DNA of 64,000 nt, from positions 8,193,376 to 8,257,375 of the forward strand of contig NC_061063.1 of the NCBI RefSeq assembly GCF_021917145.1, in the 5' to 3' direction. Shown one piece after another: positions 1 through 10,592 of this stretch (positions within the stretch are counted from its first letter, which is position 1; each line of letters opens with the position of its first letter). The position numbers and the translations under genes are program-made. The DNA comes from Hypomesus transpacificus (taxonomy: Eukaryota; Chordata; Actinopteri; Osmeriformes; Osmeridae). Under the pieces are notes generated by a model that saw only the letters and a list, made by a program, of their open reading frames with translations, ran no database searches and was not told the DNA's origin.

Positions 1-23
1 AAAGGCATCTGGGCTACCCTGTG

Positions 24-215
24 AAGCTAGGTTGAGCTGTGTAGCGCTAGGCTAGGTTGTGCGGTGTAGCGCTAGGCTAGGTTGTGCTGTGTAGTGCTAG
101 GTTTTGCTGTGTAGCGCTAGGCTAGGTTGAGCGGTGTAGCGCTAGGCTAGGTTGTGCTGTGTAGTGCTAGGTTGTGCTGTGTAGCGCTAGGCTAGGTTTT
201 GCTGTGTAGCACTAG
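24..215. repeat. Minisatellite, unit about 25-30 bp
   Basis: Imperfect tandem copies built from gctaggctaggttg and tgctgtgtagcgctag fill this stretch. The copies differ by single bases such as tgag/tgtg and gcgc/gtgc. No reading frame of interest crosses it. Confidence 0.85.
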
Positions 216-314
216 CCTCTGCAGCAGCAGAGGCAGCATTGCCCTTCAGTGGGTCAGAGAGATGGGGGGTGTTGGGTTTCCTCTGACCTGATCCCTTTGC
301 CTCGTCGGCACTGC

Positions 315-395
315 CCCCCTCCCTTACCCCCCCCTCCCTTACCCCCCCCTCCCTCACCCCCCCCCCCCTCCCACCACCACCACCACCACCACTCC
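315..395. repeat. C-rich low-complexity tract with (CCA)n
   Basis: Runs of cccccctccctta are followed by a pure C tract and a (cca)n stretch. The proline/histidine-rich reading frames here come from base composition and are not evidence of a gene. Confidence 0.8.
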
Positions 396-599
396 TCCTC
401 TCTCTTCCATTTCCTCCACTCAATTTATCCATATAGATCTCCCATCCTTTCTTCATCCCTCCGTTTCTCCCTTTCTTCCAGCACTCCATGTCTCCCTCTC
501 TTTTCTTTCTCCTCTGAGAAAGTCAATGCTGTTGTTCGAGTAGCAGAAGCTGATTCAGCAGTAACGTAGTTCTGCCAGCTTGGTGTTCCATCGAGTGCT

Positions 600-719
600 G
601 TTCTCCCTCCCTCCCTCCCCGTATCTCTCCCTCCCTGCCCTTCCTCTCCCTCCATCTCTCCTCCCTGCCCTTCCTCTCCCTCCCTCCCTCCCTCCCTCCC
701 TCCCTCCCTCCCTCCCTCG
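600..719. repeat. (CTCC)n simple repeat
   Basis: Tetranucleotide ctcc repeats, uninterrupted towards the 3' end. Between about 720 and 1660 I see no further repeat and no exon I can support. Confidence 0.85.
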
Positions 720-1668
720 GTACGTCACATCATGTATTCACAGCAGCACCAGGGCTCCAGTCCAAACTAAGGTGACACCAGGCAAGCCACCTCACCAGGG
801 TCCTTGAGGATGGTTAACACGCAGAACGCTGTGTGTGCAGACTAGACTTGGGCAAAATGGCAAACACCTCAGATAAGGATAGGTGTAGCAACAACAAACA
901 TTACAGTACAAGGAGCGGACTTTCAGACTAGTGGACGGATTTCAGATTGGAACTAGTCAAACAGACCTAGGGCACTTCCAGATGAGCACTCAAGCTGTGT
1001 ATGGGGAATTGGGTGGAGGTGGAAGGAGACTAGGTGAATGAACTCATGGGCTGATGGAAAATGACTAACTTAAATGTCCTCCTGTGTACCGTAATTGCTT
1101 TCCTAATGACCTGGCTGGTGCTTGGTTTGAATGGTGCCCACAGCGGCTGAATAGTTGAGAACAGCAGAGATCTAGTGAAAAGAGGGGGGTGAATTTTTTT
1201 CTTTTAAGAAAATAGGGAGACAAGAGACGCAGAGAGAGATAAATAAAAAAGACGGAGAGAGCGAGAGAGGTACAGAGATTCAGAAAGAGAGAAAGAGAGA
1301 GGTTCAGCCAGGTTGGCTGCTCACAGGTCAGAGTTGGTAGAGAAGCCCTGGAGGCAGGCAGTGTCAGACTAGAGTCAGAGACAGGGGTACAGCAGGCACA
1401 GCAGGGTAAAGTGACCCCTGGATAATATGGGGTCGCTTTAGGATTTTACAGTGAAGGTTGATCTAATGTCCCCGCCAAAGGCCTGCTGTACTGGAGATAG
1501 AAGAGCAAGTCAGGAGCTATTCATCAGTCGTCAGATGGGCTGGCCTGCGTAGCCATTTTGAAGCTAGCCTAGCCTAACCCCCGTGGGAAAGACTTGGGTT
1601 CTTTAGAATCAAAGGGTCAGGATTCCAAAGGACATATGGATGGAGGTTAAAGAGCGAGGGTGACAAGT

Positions 1669-1822
1669 TACCTTCTGTTTACCTGTGTACTGTGTACCTG
1701 TATCTGTGTACCTTCTGTTTACCTGTGTACTGTGTACCTGTATCTGTGTACCTTCTGTTTACCTGTATCTGTGTACCTTCTGTTTACCTGTGTACTGTGT
1801 ACCTGTATCTGTGTACCTGCTG
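1669..1822. repeat. Minisatellite, blocks of tgtgtaccttctgtttacctg
   Basis: Blocks of tgtgtaccttctgtttacctg alternate with tgtactgtgtacctgtatc, about three higher-order copies. The unit is not gene-like. Confidence 0.85.
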
Positions 1823-2321
1823 CAACAGAGGTTGGGCTTGGTGGCTAACTCATTAATCTCAGACTCTTTCCACGGCCTGTAAACGGACAGACCAGGCCTC
1901 ACTCCTCACCTGGTCACTCAATGACAGAATACAATGTATGAGGGGTTACTTGGAAAAAAGGGTTGTAGATGTTTAGTTTGGCGCCAAACAAGCAGGCTAA
2001 TGTTAGCCTGAGCTTAACCAAACCTCAAAACTAAACCGACCTTTGCTTTCATGCTTATGGTTCCTTTGTGTCGCCTGGTTGTGCTCAGTATAAAAGAATA
2101 ACTGTCTCTCCAAACAAGCTGTGCAGCGTTCAATGGTTTGACAAGAAAATGAGAGTGTAATCACAGCTGACGTCAAATCCACCCCCCACCCCCCCCCCCC
2201 CTCTGGTGTGTCGACAGGTGTTCAAAACAGACCCGAACTCGAGTTGTTCTCCCTCTCCACCTCCCTCCCCCAATCTCTCCACCCTCTTCCTCTGCCTCAA
2301 AAAGGGCAGAGGAAGAGTCAG

Positions 2322-2516
2322 GGAGTCAGGTGGCTGAGCGGGTAGCGCATCGGGCTAGTAATCTGAAGGTTGCCAGTTCGATTCCCGGTCGGTGCACATG
2401 ACGTTGTGTCCTTGGGCAAGGCACTTCACCCTACTTGCCTTGGGGAGAATGTCCCTGTACTTACTGTAAGTCGCTCTGGATAAGAGCGTCTGCTAAATGA
2501 CTAAATGTAAATGTAA
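2322..2516 (+). mobile_element. tRNA-derived SINE, plus orientation
   Basis: The head resembles a tRNA gene, with an A-box-like gtggctgagcgggtagcgc and a B-box-like ggttgccagttcgattccc. The body has ccttgggcaaggcacttcaccc. The tail has tcgctctggataagagcgtctgctaaatga and ends in aaatgtaaatgtaa. This head-body-tail layout is typical of teleost SINEs sharing a LINE-derived tail. The A and B boxes are internal promoter relics; this is not a functional tRNA. Confidence 0.9.
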
Positions 2517-2756
2517 GAGAGGAGACTTCGGACTACCGGACAAAGAGGACCTTCTTTTGCGCATTTGTGTCACGCACAACCGTCACAACCTTCTCGTTGC
2601 TCGTCCTTTCAATGACAACGTCAGGACTCTGTGGTCATTGTACGTCACATCAGCACTGACGTCAAAGCAACGACCTCCACCTGCGGTGTCAGGTGAATTC
2701 AGAGATCAGCCGTTTAGGGAAGTATGGAGATCACGGTATGGGTAAATGGTGCTTTA

Positions 2757-2948
2757 TACATTTACATTTAGTCATTTAGCAGACGCTCTTATCCAGAGCG
2801 ACTTACAGTAAGTACAGGAATATTCCCCCCGAGGCAAGTAGGGTGAAGTGCCTTGCCCAGGACACAACGTAATTTTGCGGGGCGGGAATCGTTCCGGCAA
2901 CCTTCTGATTACTAGCCCGACTCCCTCATCGCTCAGCCATCTGAGCTA
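2757..2948 (-). mobile_element. tRNA-derived SINE, minus orientation
   Basis: This is the reverse complement of the same SINE family: tail tcatttagcagacgctcttatccagagcgactta first, then the body, then a decayed head ending near gctcagccatctgagct. It faces the copy at 2322-2516 across about 240 bp. Confidence 0.9.
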
Positions 2949-4428
2949 CGGTGTAAACGTTTGGACTAGTTGAGTCCTTGGTAGAGGTCATTTTGCGACA
3001 GGCATCCCTGCAAACCGTCAACAATGTTTAAAGGTCAACTGTGAGAAGGTCACAGGAGGTAGTTGCAAGGAATCTGTCAAACTGGTGTATTTAAACAGGA
3101 AAATTACCATTAAAAGCACTAATGGATAAAAGTGTTCATGTTACCAGAGGCTAGTGACAATATTATTTTGCAAACGAGTGCATTGCCATTTCCATATTTT
3201 GAATCATACACTCGTCTTTCTCTTCCGAACCATTGAATCAGCTTACTGAGAAAAACTTTTTTGTCCACAGATAACACAGATCTATACAAACCGAAACATA
3301 CAGATAACCGAAGACGAAAGACAAGCAACACAGGCTTACATTCTCGAAGACGTCCAAGAGGACTATGAAATGTTGTGACTGCAATCGAACGGCCACACTT
3401 TAAATCATGCAGGGAAACCAAATGGGTTCCTTGGCAGTGTTGCTGTGTGCAGGGGTAAATCATCTACTTTAGCACAACAAAAACAACAAGTGAGAGTTCA
3501 CAGCCAGGAATTACAGATTAACCAGCGTTCCACGATCCGTGCCATGCCATGCTCAACACCTGCTGGATTTCGCGCTCGACAAGGTGGTGGGGGTGATAAT
3601 GCCAAAGGAACGAATGGACGGTTGCTCCCGTGACCTGTGCACAAGCCCCCTCCTCCCTCCCCCTGCTCTGACGAGCGGCCTTACAAACTTTGCCCTTGGT
3701 TCTGCTTCAGCCCAACTCCAGGAAGTACTAGGCCTAGTCACTGATCTCCCAAGGTCATTCGACAGAGGAGAGTGAAACCAGAGAGGGAGGGGGAGTGGGG
3801 GGAAAGCGAGGGGAGGGAAAGGGAAAGAGAGAATGGAGAGAAAGGGGCAAAGAGAGGACAGGTTTTTCAACTTTCACTGCAGCGCTCCTACAATCCCTCT
3901 GTGGTATTTATCTTAATTTAGTAACGGGGGGGGGGGGGGGGGGGTGTGTGTGTTCACAACTCATCTGGCAGGCTGTCTTTAGCCTGGTGGTCTCATCCCA
4001 AACCCCACCCCCCCCTCCCTCCCTCGTCGTCCTCACCGCGCTGACAGCACAGAGAGACTGCAGGGAGGCGGCCTCACATTCCTGTGACCTTCATCCAGCG
4101 CTAGGCCCGGCGGTGGTGGTGGAGGTGCGTTGGTCTCATGCTACCTGCGTTCCAACAGTCTCTAGGACGGGCACCAGGACGCACTCTACCTCGGTGCTGG
4201 GATCCTGTATTTACATCCTGCACTCACAACAAAGGGGCACGCCAACCCACAGCACACAGCAGTCACCTTAGCAACTTGCGTGTGCGTGTGTTTGTTTTCA
4301 TTAACTTTGTTACCGCTCATTTGGTCTACAGCTCTGTATGGGGGCACAAATTATATTCAAATCTCATGCAAACAGCAACCGGCACAGGGATTTGGCAGAC
4401 GGGGCTTCAAGTCAGTAGTTATTTTTAG
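2949..4428. other. No gene seen; G-run at 3927
   Basis: An open stretch of 114 codons on the minus strand near 3119-3463 has no recognisable motif and no exon-like borders. A poly-G run followed by (TG)n lies at about 3927-3953. Confidence 0.5.
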
Positions 4429-4475
4429 TTCTCTCTCTCTCTCTCTCTCTCCCTCCCTTTCTCTGTCCCTCTCTC
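4429..4475. repeat. (CT)n microsatellite
   Basis: Dinucleotide ct repeats with a few ccct interruptions, followed by a G-rich run near 4489-4512. Confidence 0.85.
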
Positions 4476-5570
4476 TCGCCCCTAACAGGGGGGGGGAGGG
4501 GGGGGGGGGCGGCAGGGGAATCGGAGCAAAGCAGAACACATACCAAGTATCCATCAAAAGATATCAGATCTAAAACTCTCTATCCCATGAAGCTGACAAG
4601 ACAGTCTGGCGTGAGAACGCCGTGGGTACGTCCTTGTCACACACCCTCAGAGCCACTATCTGGTCCCAGCTTTGTCCTTGGACCATGGGTACCGTCTGGG
4701 CCTCTGCTCTGCGTCACTTGTCACGTCAGTATAAACAACACGCCGAGGCCTAGGACCAGCCCCTCTCTGCATCGTCACCACCGCAGCCTCGACCGCGATG
4801 CATCCTGGGTGACTTTAAAGCCTCTGTGTGCGTGCGTGCGAGCGGGTGTGTGTGTGTGTGTTTGAACGCGCGGGTGTGAGCGCGCGTGCTGAGTCAGTAA
4901 TTCAGCCAACCACAGCGGTTTGATCAATACCACAAAGTGAGAGTGGTGTGGGACGGCTGTCCCAACTCGCTGGTCCAAAGTCACAGTTTCAGACAGTTAC
5001 AGACAAACAGGGCCTCAAAAAAGCATAGGCCGCTCATGCTATACTGGTTGGCTGAACGTAACAAAACTTCTCACCCCCCAGAGCAATTTTATGTTATCAT
5101 GCAAAACTATGCAATGTTCCCGAGAGGGAAATGTTTTTTATATATTTCCCTATGAAATGGACTGTGTCATTAGTACGTAGTAAAAGGCTAACTAAAGATG
5201 TCAACAACAACCTTCCTGTACTATAGTGACAACTGAAGGACATGGAGGCAGACTGCTGTCCAATGCAGAAAATCACACACACACACACAGTTGCACACGC
5301 ACTACACACACACACAGAGACATAGCGTTCTCAGATTTCTCCCAAGGAGAAAAGTAGAGGACGAGAGCATGAAAGGGGGAGGAGGAGGAGGAGAGATGTA
5401 AAGGAGAGAAAGAGCATCCCTTCTCTGCAGAGGGAAAACAAGAAAGTGCATGCACAGAAAATGCTACAGAAAGTAAAGTCACACAGAGTGATTACAAGGG
5501 TCTTTTTTTTCCTGTTAAAGACAAGTTTGTATGCGTGTGTGTGTTTGTGAGTGTCAGCAGTTTCACTTAC

Positions 5571-5585
5571 CTTGTACCCTTCATT
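5571..5585 (-). other. Candidate 15-nt microexon (minus strand)
   Basis: Read on the minus strand, a long pyrimidine tract ends in ctgtacag. It is followed by 15 nt that read as NEGYK in one frame, then a strong donor gtaagtg. Alternatively it is the end of a 5' leader exon, because atgaaggg lies in the same 15 nt. No neighbouring exon could be tied to it, so the gene, if any, lies to the left or is not recognised. Confidence 0.25.
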
Positions 5586-6377
5586 CTGTACAGAGCAGGA
5601 CAGAGAGAAACAGAGCTGTAGTCTCCTTGAGAGATACCAGGAAATAGAAAGAAGACTGGACTGAGTCTGACAGTCTCTCCCCTCTATCCTTCACTTCCTG
5701 AGGCCCCTGGTCCCAGCAAAGAGACAAAAGACACTCCAAGTCTGCCGGCACCCTCTCTAACAAGCTCATGGCTCGACAGGCAGAAGAGAGATCACCCCCC
5801 TCTGCTTCCCCTCCCCCTACGCACTGCCCTGTGTCCTCCCTCTAAGCACACCTCTCCCTCTCCCTCTCTTCTCCTCTGACCAAGTCCCCTCAAATGCCCC
5901 AGCACAGAACAGCGACTCTCCTCCACTCCATCACTTGTTTTCTTTCTCTCTCGCTCTCTCTCTCCAGCCAGCGACCTGTTCATTTGTCTTTCAGTTGACC
6001 CCTGTCGCAGCACAGAGGAGAGAGCAGGGAGAAAAAAGAAAGAAAGCCAAGCGGAGGCAGTACAAGAGAGGCACACTCGAGTCCCGGACAAAAATCTCCT
6101 CTTGCCTGCTTTCCCTTTAACGTTCTAAAGTAATCAATCTAGCCTGCTACATGATACCCAGACTCCGCCTGGAGCCAGGATCCAGCCCCACTGGCAGATT
6201 CTCCTCCAATGAGATGACAAAGCCGCCTTGTCCCATTGGCTGCCGCAAGTGCCAGTCAGCTGTGACACATCTACTGGTCCTCCCACTTCTCTCCACCCAA
6301 CCCCCTTTCAACGACAGACAACTTCCTGTTTTAAGTTACCTTGAGCTGCAGGATAGGGGTCAGGGAGAGAAAAGAGG

Positions 6378-6380
6378 AAG

Positions 6381-6466
<86 letters not shown>
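6378..6466. repeat. (GA)n microsatellite, about 88 bp
   Basis: A nearly pure ga repeat. The long RERERE and SLSLSL frames on the two strands come from this repeat. Confidence 0.95.
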
Positions 6467-6470
<4 letters not shown>

Positions 6471-6779
6471 AACAAACAAAAAGAGAGAGAAAGTTGGAAA
6501 AAGCGCATTACCGGGGGAGTACGACTGGGGTGCTGGTGGTCGTTTGCCTCTGCATCATGTGTCCTCTGGCTGATCTTGTCTTTCTCATGGCTGGTCGCAG
6601 ACCAAAGAAAAGGAACCACAGGCTGCTCTCTCACAACTGTTCTCTGCTTATTTACAATGTCAAACTAAACGTCTCCCTGAGCCACGCCTCCCAGAATAAC
6701 AGACTGGCTGACGGGTTGATGATGCAAGCAGCCCTGTTGCCTCGGATTGGCTGATGGGAGTGTCAGAAGAGATGCCGCA

Positions 6780-6926
6780 TGTTGCAGCCACATGATTTAA
6801 AGTGCATAGACATAGCGAGCAGACTGGGCTGTCTCATACGTGTGCACAGGCATGCAAGCTCTGCGCACATTTAGACGGAGAAAACACAAACTTTGCCCTT
6901 CCTCTCTCATTCATCATTGCACATAG
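6780..6926 (+). promoter_or_regulatory. Possible promoter and non-coding first exon
   Basis: An AT-box-like catgatttaaagt near 6791 is followed downstream by leader-like sequence that ends at cacag with a good donor, gtaagag, at 6927. No downstream plus-strand exon could be identified, so this is only a candidate. Confidence 0.2.
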
Positions 6927-7950
6927 TCACAGGTAAGAGAAGCCAACAGATCCAGTTTGGCTACTGATTGCAATCCTGTTTGCATGAAGGTTCTAAATAT
7001 TTTGATAAATGCAAATACATTTGACTTCATTCACTCAGAACTAATCCAATACATTAGGATAATTAGTACAATGAATTTCATGTCAAAAGGAATGTAATAT
7101 AAACACTGTCAATGAAAATTCTTGTTCCAACGATGACATAATAAATGAGTGGTTAAATAGGTCACCACAAAGCCATTTCACACAAAAAATCGTCTTGATC
7201 AGCTGACTATGTCAGGCTACACAAGAAATAAGGAAACTGCCTCGTTGCTCATGTTTGTGGATAAACAAGATAGATAGCAGATATGGGGGAAAGTCAGTAC
7301 ACAAAGACACAATTGTTCTGATCCTAAAAACAAGCTCACAGCAACTTGGACTATTAAAATGTCACCATAAAACCACGTCAGCAATGTCATACAATAACCT
7401 TCTTGTCAGCCTTAAAGGGTTAAATTGAGAGGCATGTTTTTTTTTCACATGAACCTTTACATAGACAGGCAAGGCATGCTGCTATGGGAGATACTGAATT
7501 TTACTTCACATTAAGACAACCTAATGTCATGTGAGAGATTTTGGGAAAGCAGAAATAGTTACTTTTAGCTGGCCGTCTACATAGACAATAATTTAATGAC
7601 CTGACGCTTATCCATATTTTTTTTAATCCCAACTCTCCTAAGAAACTACGAACTCAAAAGCAAAAGAGAGACAGAGAGCAAAGCTGCTCCATCAATGAAC
7701 AAATTGAAGGGGGATGGGGGGAGCCAGAAAGATGGAGAAGGACAGAGAGGAGAGTCTGTACGTGATTGGGGGGGGAGGAGGAGACGAGAGAAGCAAAATG
7801 TCCCTCTTCTATTCGCATGCGTGTAGCGAGGGGACACATGAATTAAGTGAGACTGTAGAAGGCTGGTTAATAATTACAAACCAGCACTGCACAAAGATAA
7901 CTATTCCTTAAGCGGCTGCAGTGCCATGTCTCTACCTTAGTGCAGGCTAC
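6927..7950. other. No gene seen
   Basis: AT-rich, non-repetitive sequence with no exon-like segment that I can support on either strand. Confidence 0.5.
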
Positions 7951-8011
7951 CCCCCCCCCCACCCCCCCCCACCCCCCCCCCCCCCCACACACACACACAC
8001 ACACACACACC
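7951..8011. repeat. Poly-C tract followed by (CA)n
   Basis: Long C runs broken by single a residues, then a ca dinucleotide repeat of about 12 units. Confidence 0.9.
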
Positions 8012-9429
8012 TGGCAAGGTCACAGCACAACAGACCTTCCCATGACTTACACTGTCCTGGTAGCAGCAGCAAGGATATGTTTGCTCTCACTTGGGCTGTT
8101 TAGAGATAAACATTAAACATGCAGAACAGGGCAATTCGTTATATGAACTCACAGCTTGAGGGATCCCTTGGGGCAGGGTAGGCCAAATGTTGCGTGCACA
8201 AGGCAACACCTACCCACAGAACACACGCATGCATACAACCTAGGAAAATTGACTAAGATCAAGACTAGCTTTCAGGTAAACTACATAGTCACTGGAAAAC
8301 AAATTCCCAACATCCAAACAGTCACAAGAGCTCCAACATGAACCAAGATAAAGATGTCAAGCTGACAGTTGCCAGATGGTACATAATTGGGGCAATGATA
8401 AACATAAAGAAACGTTCTTCAGCTCTGAGGGTTTGAGATGAAGATACAGTATAATTATGAAATATTCATTTAGCTTAGGCTATGTTACGACCCAGCTACT
8501 GATAAGATCACACGAAAATTCGCAGAACTTAACCAAATGTGAAAACGGAGAAATTAAAGACACCACCCACATGTTACTTGGCTGTCAACGTAAAATAACT
8601 TATCTCATCTAACTAGCACATAGCCATAGGCCTAAAGAGGAGAATACTAATCAAATTACATTGAAAGTCACTGATGCCAGACACCGAGTCTAGGTCACTC
8701 AAGTTTTAGGAATTATTCTCTGCTCGTGAGATGTAACAACTATAGGCCTTTCCTTATGCGTTTGTGTATAAATTATAGGCTACAGATAAATATACAGATA
8801 TAGTTAGGCTAAATAAGCTACTTGAACACAGCCTTTTTAAAGTTAAGTGTACATAGCATTATTTGTTGCAGGAGGATATGGTTAGGGTCACACGATACAA
8901 GGGAAGGACAACGTTGTTAGTTAGCTAGCTATGTTAGGTACGCGCGACCGTTGGTGGGATGGAATAGTTCCCGGTATGAGTGGACCTAAAAATACAGTCA
9001 ATGGCCAATAATTGTCTGTCATCACTCAGAATATGAGGTAGCTGCGCTACTAGGTTGTTTAGCCAGCTAGCTAGATCTCCTCATACCAGTGTGTGTAAAG
9101 CTAGGCTAGATAGCTAACGACTTTAGATAACGTTCATGAAGTACACTCAAGTTAAAACACCTTAGAGGTCTTGTTCCCGTTTCCACCACCCAGGTGAACT
9201 ACATGAGCTATCTAGCTAAATGGCTACTCTTGCTAGTTATTCTTCCTAGCAAGCGGGAAAGTAGCAAGGTAGCTAATAACGGCTAACATTACTGAAATAG
9301 AAACCAGGTCATGGGGGAGAAGTGACATTGACGGTCATATCAACACTAACGTTGAGACAAATTACCGGTAATTCGCCTCTGAACAACCAGCAATGCTTAT
9401 CAAAGTAAAGTTTGCAAAGCTGGGTAGAG

Positions 9430-9960
9430 GCAGTCTAACCAATAAAGACAACGTTTGGATCTGTCCTTCAGACCAATCAAACCTCGGACTAGATTCCACC
9501 AATCAAGGTTTCTAAGGGCCAAGTTCGTTCTGAAACTGACGCCATTCGGGATCTAATGGAAATCGCCAGTCATAAGGAACGCTTGTATGTTAAGGGGCCA
9601 ACATGGTGGACGCAGTACACCAGTTTCTTGACCCTCTCTGTTCCTTTCAGCGAGCCACCAATAAGCGCCTCAGAGTGCGAGAATGGAAATGGCGCCTATG
9701 TTCATCTTCCAAAACAATTGTCCATTGGTCAGGAAGATCCATCGTAGCACGCGAGGAAATAACCTGTATTAAAAGTGCCAATGTATGCATTCTCATACGG
9801 ACATTGCCCACATATATATTTTAATTTTGTACTCACTTTGTTTTACGGGTTCGAAGTGAAGTCCGGCTAGGCGTATTATTTATTTTATTTCGTTAGCAAC
9901 GGGAAACAAGATGGCAGCCACGTACTTCTCCTCGAACCGGAAACAATGTGACGTTGTGCA
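9430..9960. promoter_or_regulatory. Promoter-like region with CCAAT boxes
   Basis: CCAAT-type elements occur as gaccaatcaaac (near 9470), caccaatcaagg (near 9498) and, inverted, ccattggtcagg (near 9721). An aagatggcagcc element near 9909 resembles a YY1 site or an initiator. CpGs are more frequent than in flanking DNA. The region lies about 0.65 kb beyond the stop codon of the minus-strand gene at 10.59-19.22 kb, so it may drive a different transcript. No coding exon could be attached, and the direction is unresolved. Confidence 0.35.
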
Positions 9961-10190
9961 TACGCTGACGTCTCCTTTTCACAATTCAGCCTACAGCTGA
10001 GCAGTGACCTGAAACTTGCCTTCAGCTTTTAAATTCATTCAGGACATGTCAGACTGAGTACATTATCTGCAATAATGCTAATGTACATCTGCCAGGTTGT
10101 AACTATACTAAACTCATGTCCCCATATAAAAGGGAAATAACTATAAGTAGATTATTCAGATATAGATGTTTTTTTTTTGTCTCTTTCTTG

Positions 10191-10407
10191 AGAAAGACCA
10201 GAGAAGTAACCATGAATTATGCTGCTATAACACAACTCAGGAGCAGCAAACACTTGTTTTAATATAGACTGCTGGTATACAAAACAAAACCCAGCCCAAA
10301 CCAGTGAAGTAACCATGAATTGTGCTTCTATAACAAAAAACTCAAGAGTAGTAAACACTTGTTTTCATATCAACTGCTGGAATACAAAACAAAACCCAGC
10401 CCAAACC
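10191..10407. repeat. Tandem duplication, unit about 103 bp
   Basis: The segment around gaagtaaccatgaatt (10203) recurs at 10306. Both copies end in aaaacaaaacccagcccaaacca. They differ by scattered substitutions. The pair lies just past the stop codon of the minus-strand gene and is probably in its 3' untranslated region. Confidence 0.85.
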
Positions 10408-10592
10408 ATTTGTTTGTTTCTCATTTCAGTCCAAGATTTCCATTGACCCACTACTGTCTAACCGGTGTCTGTCAAATTATATTTAAACTTTACTAAAATA
10501 ATTTCATTGACGTCAGACTTTTTGTGTCCAAAAAAATCATTGATAAAAGGAGTTTACAATGCAGAAAGAAAATACAAATGAAGTTTTAACAA

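Noticed and set aside
2335..2400. Apparent tRNA gene
   Set aside because: The A and B boxes belong to the SINE head. The cloverleaf is degenerate and is followed by the SINE body and tail.
3119..3463. 114-codon minus-strand frame
   Set aside because: No motif, no exon-like borders and no neighbour in frame.
6308..6754. RERERE- and SLSLSL-rich frames
   Set aside because: Products of the (GA)n microsatellite, with no conserved flanks.
9556..9824. Two plus-strand frames of 63 and 73 codons after a good ATG context
   Set aside because: They overlap each other in different frames, have no recognisable domain and lie in promoter-like sequence.
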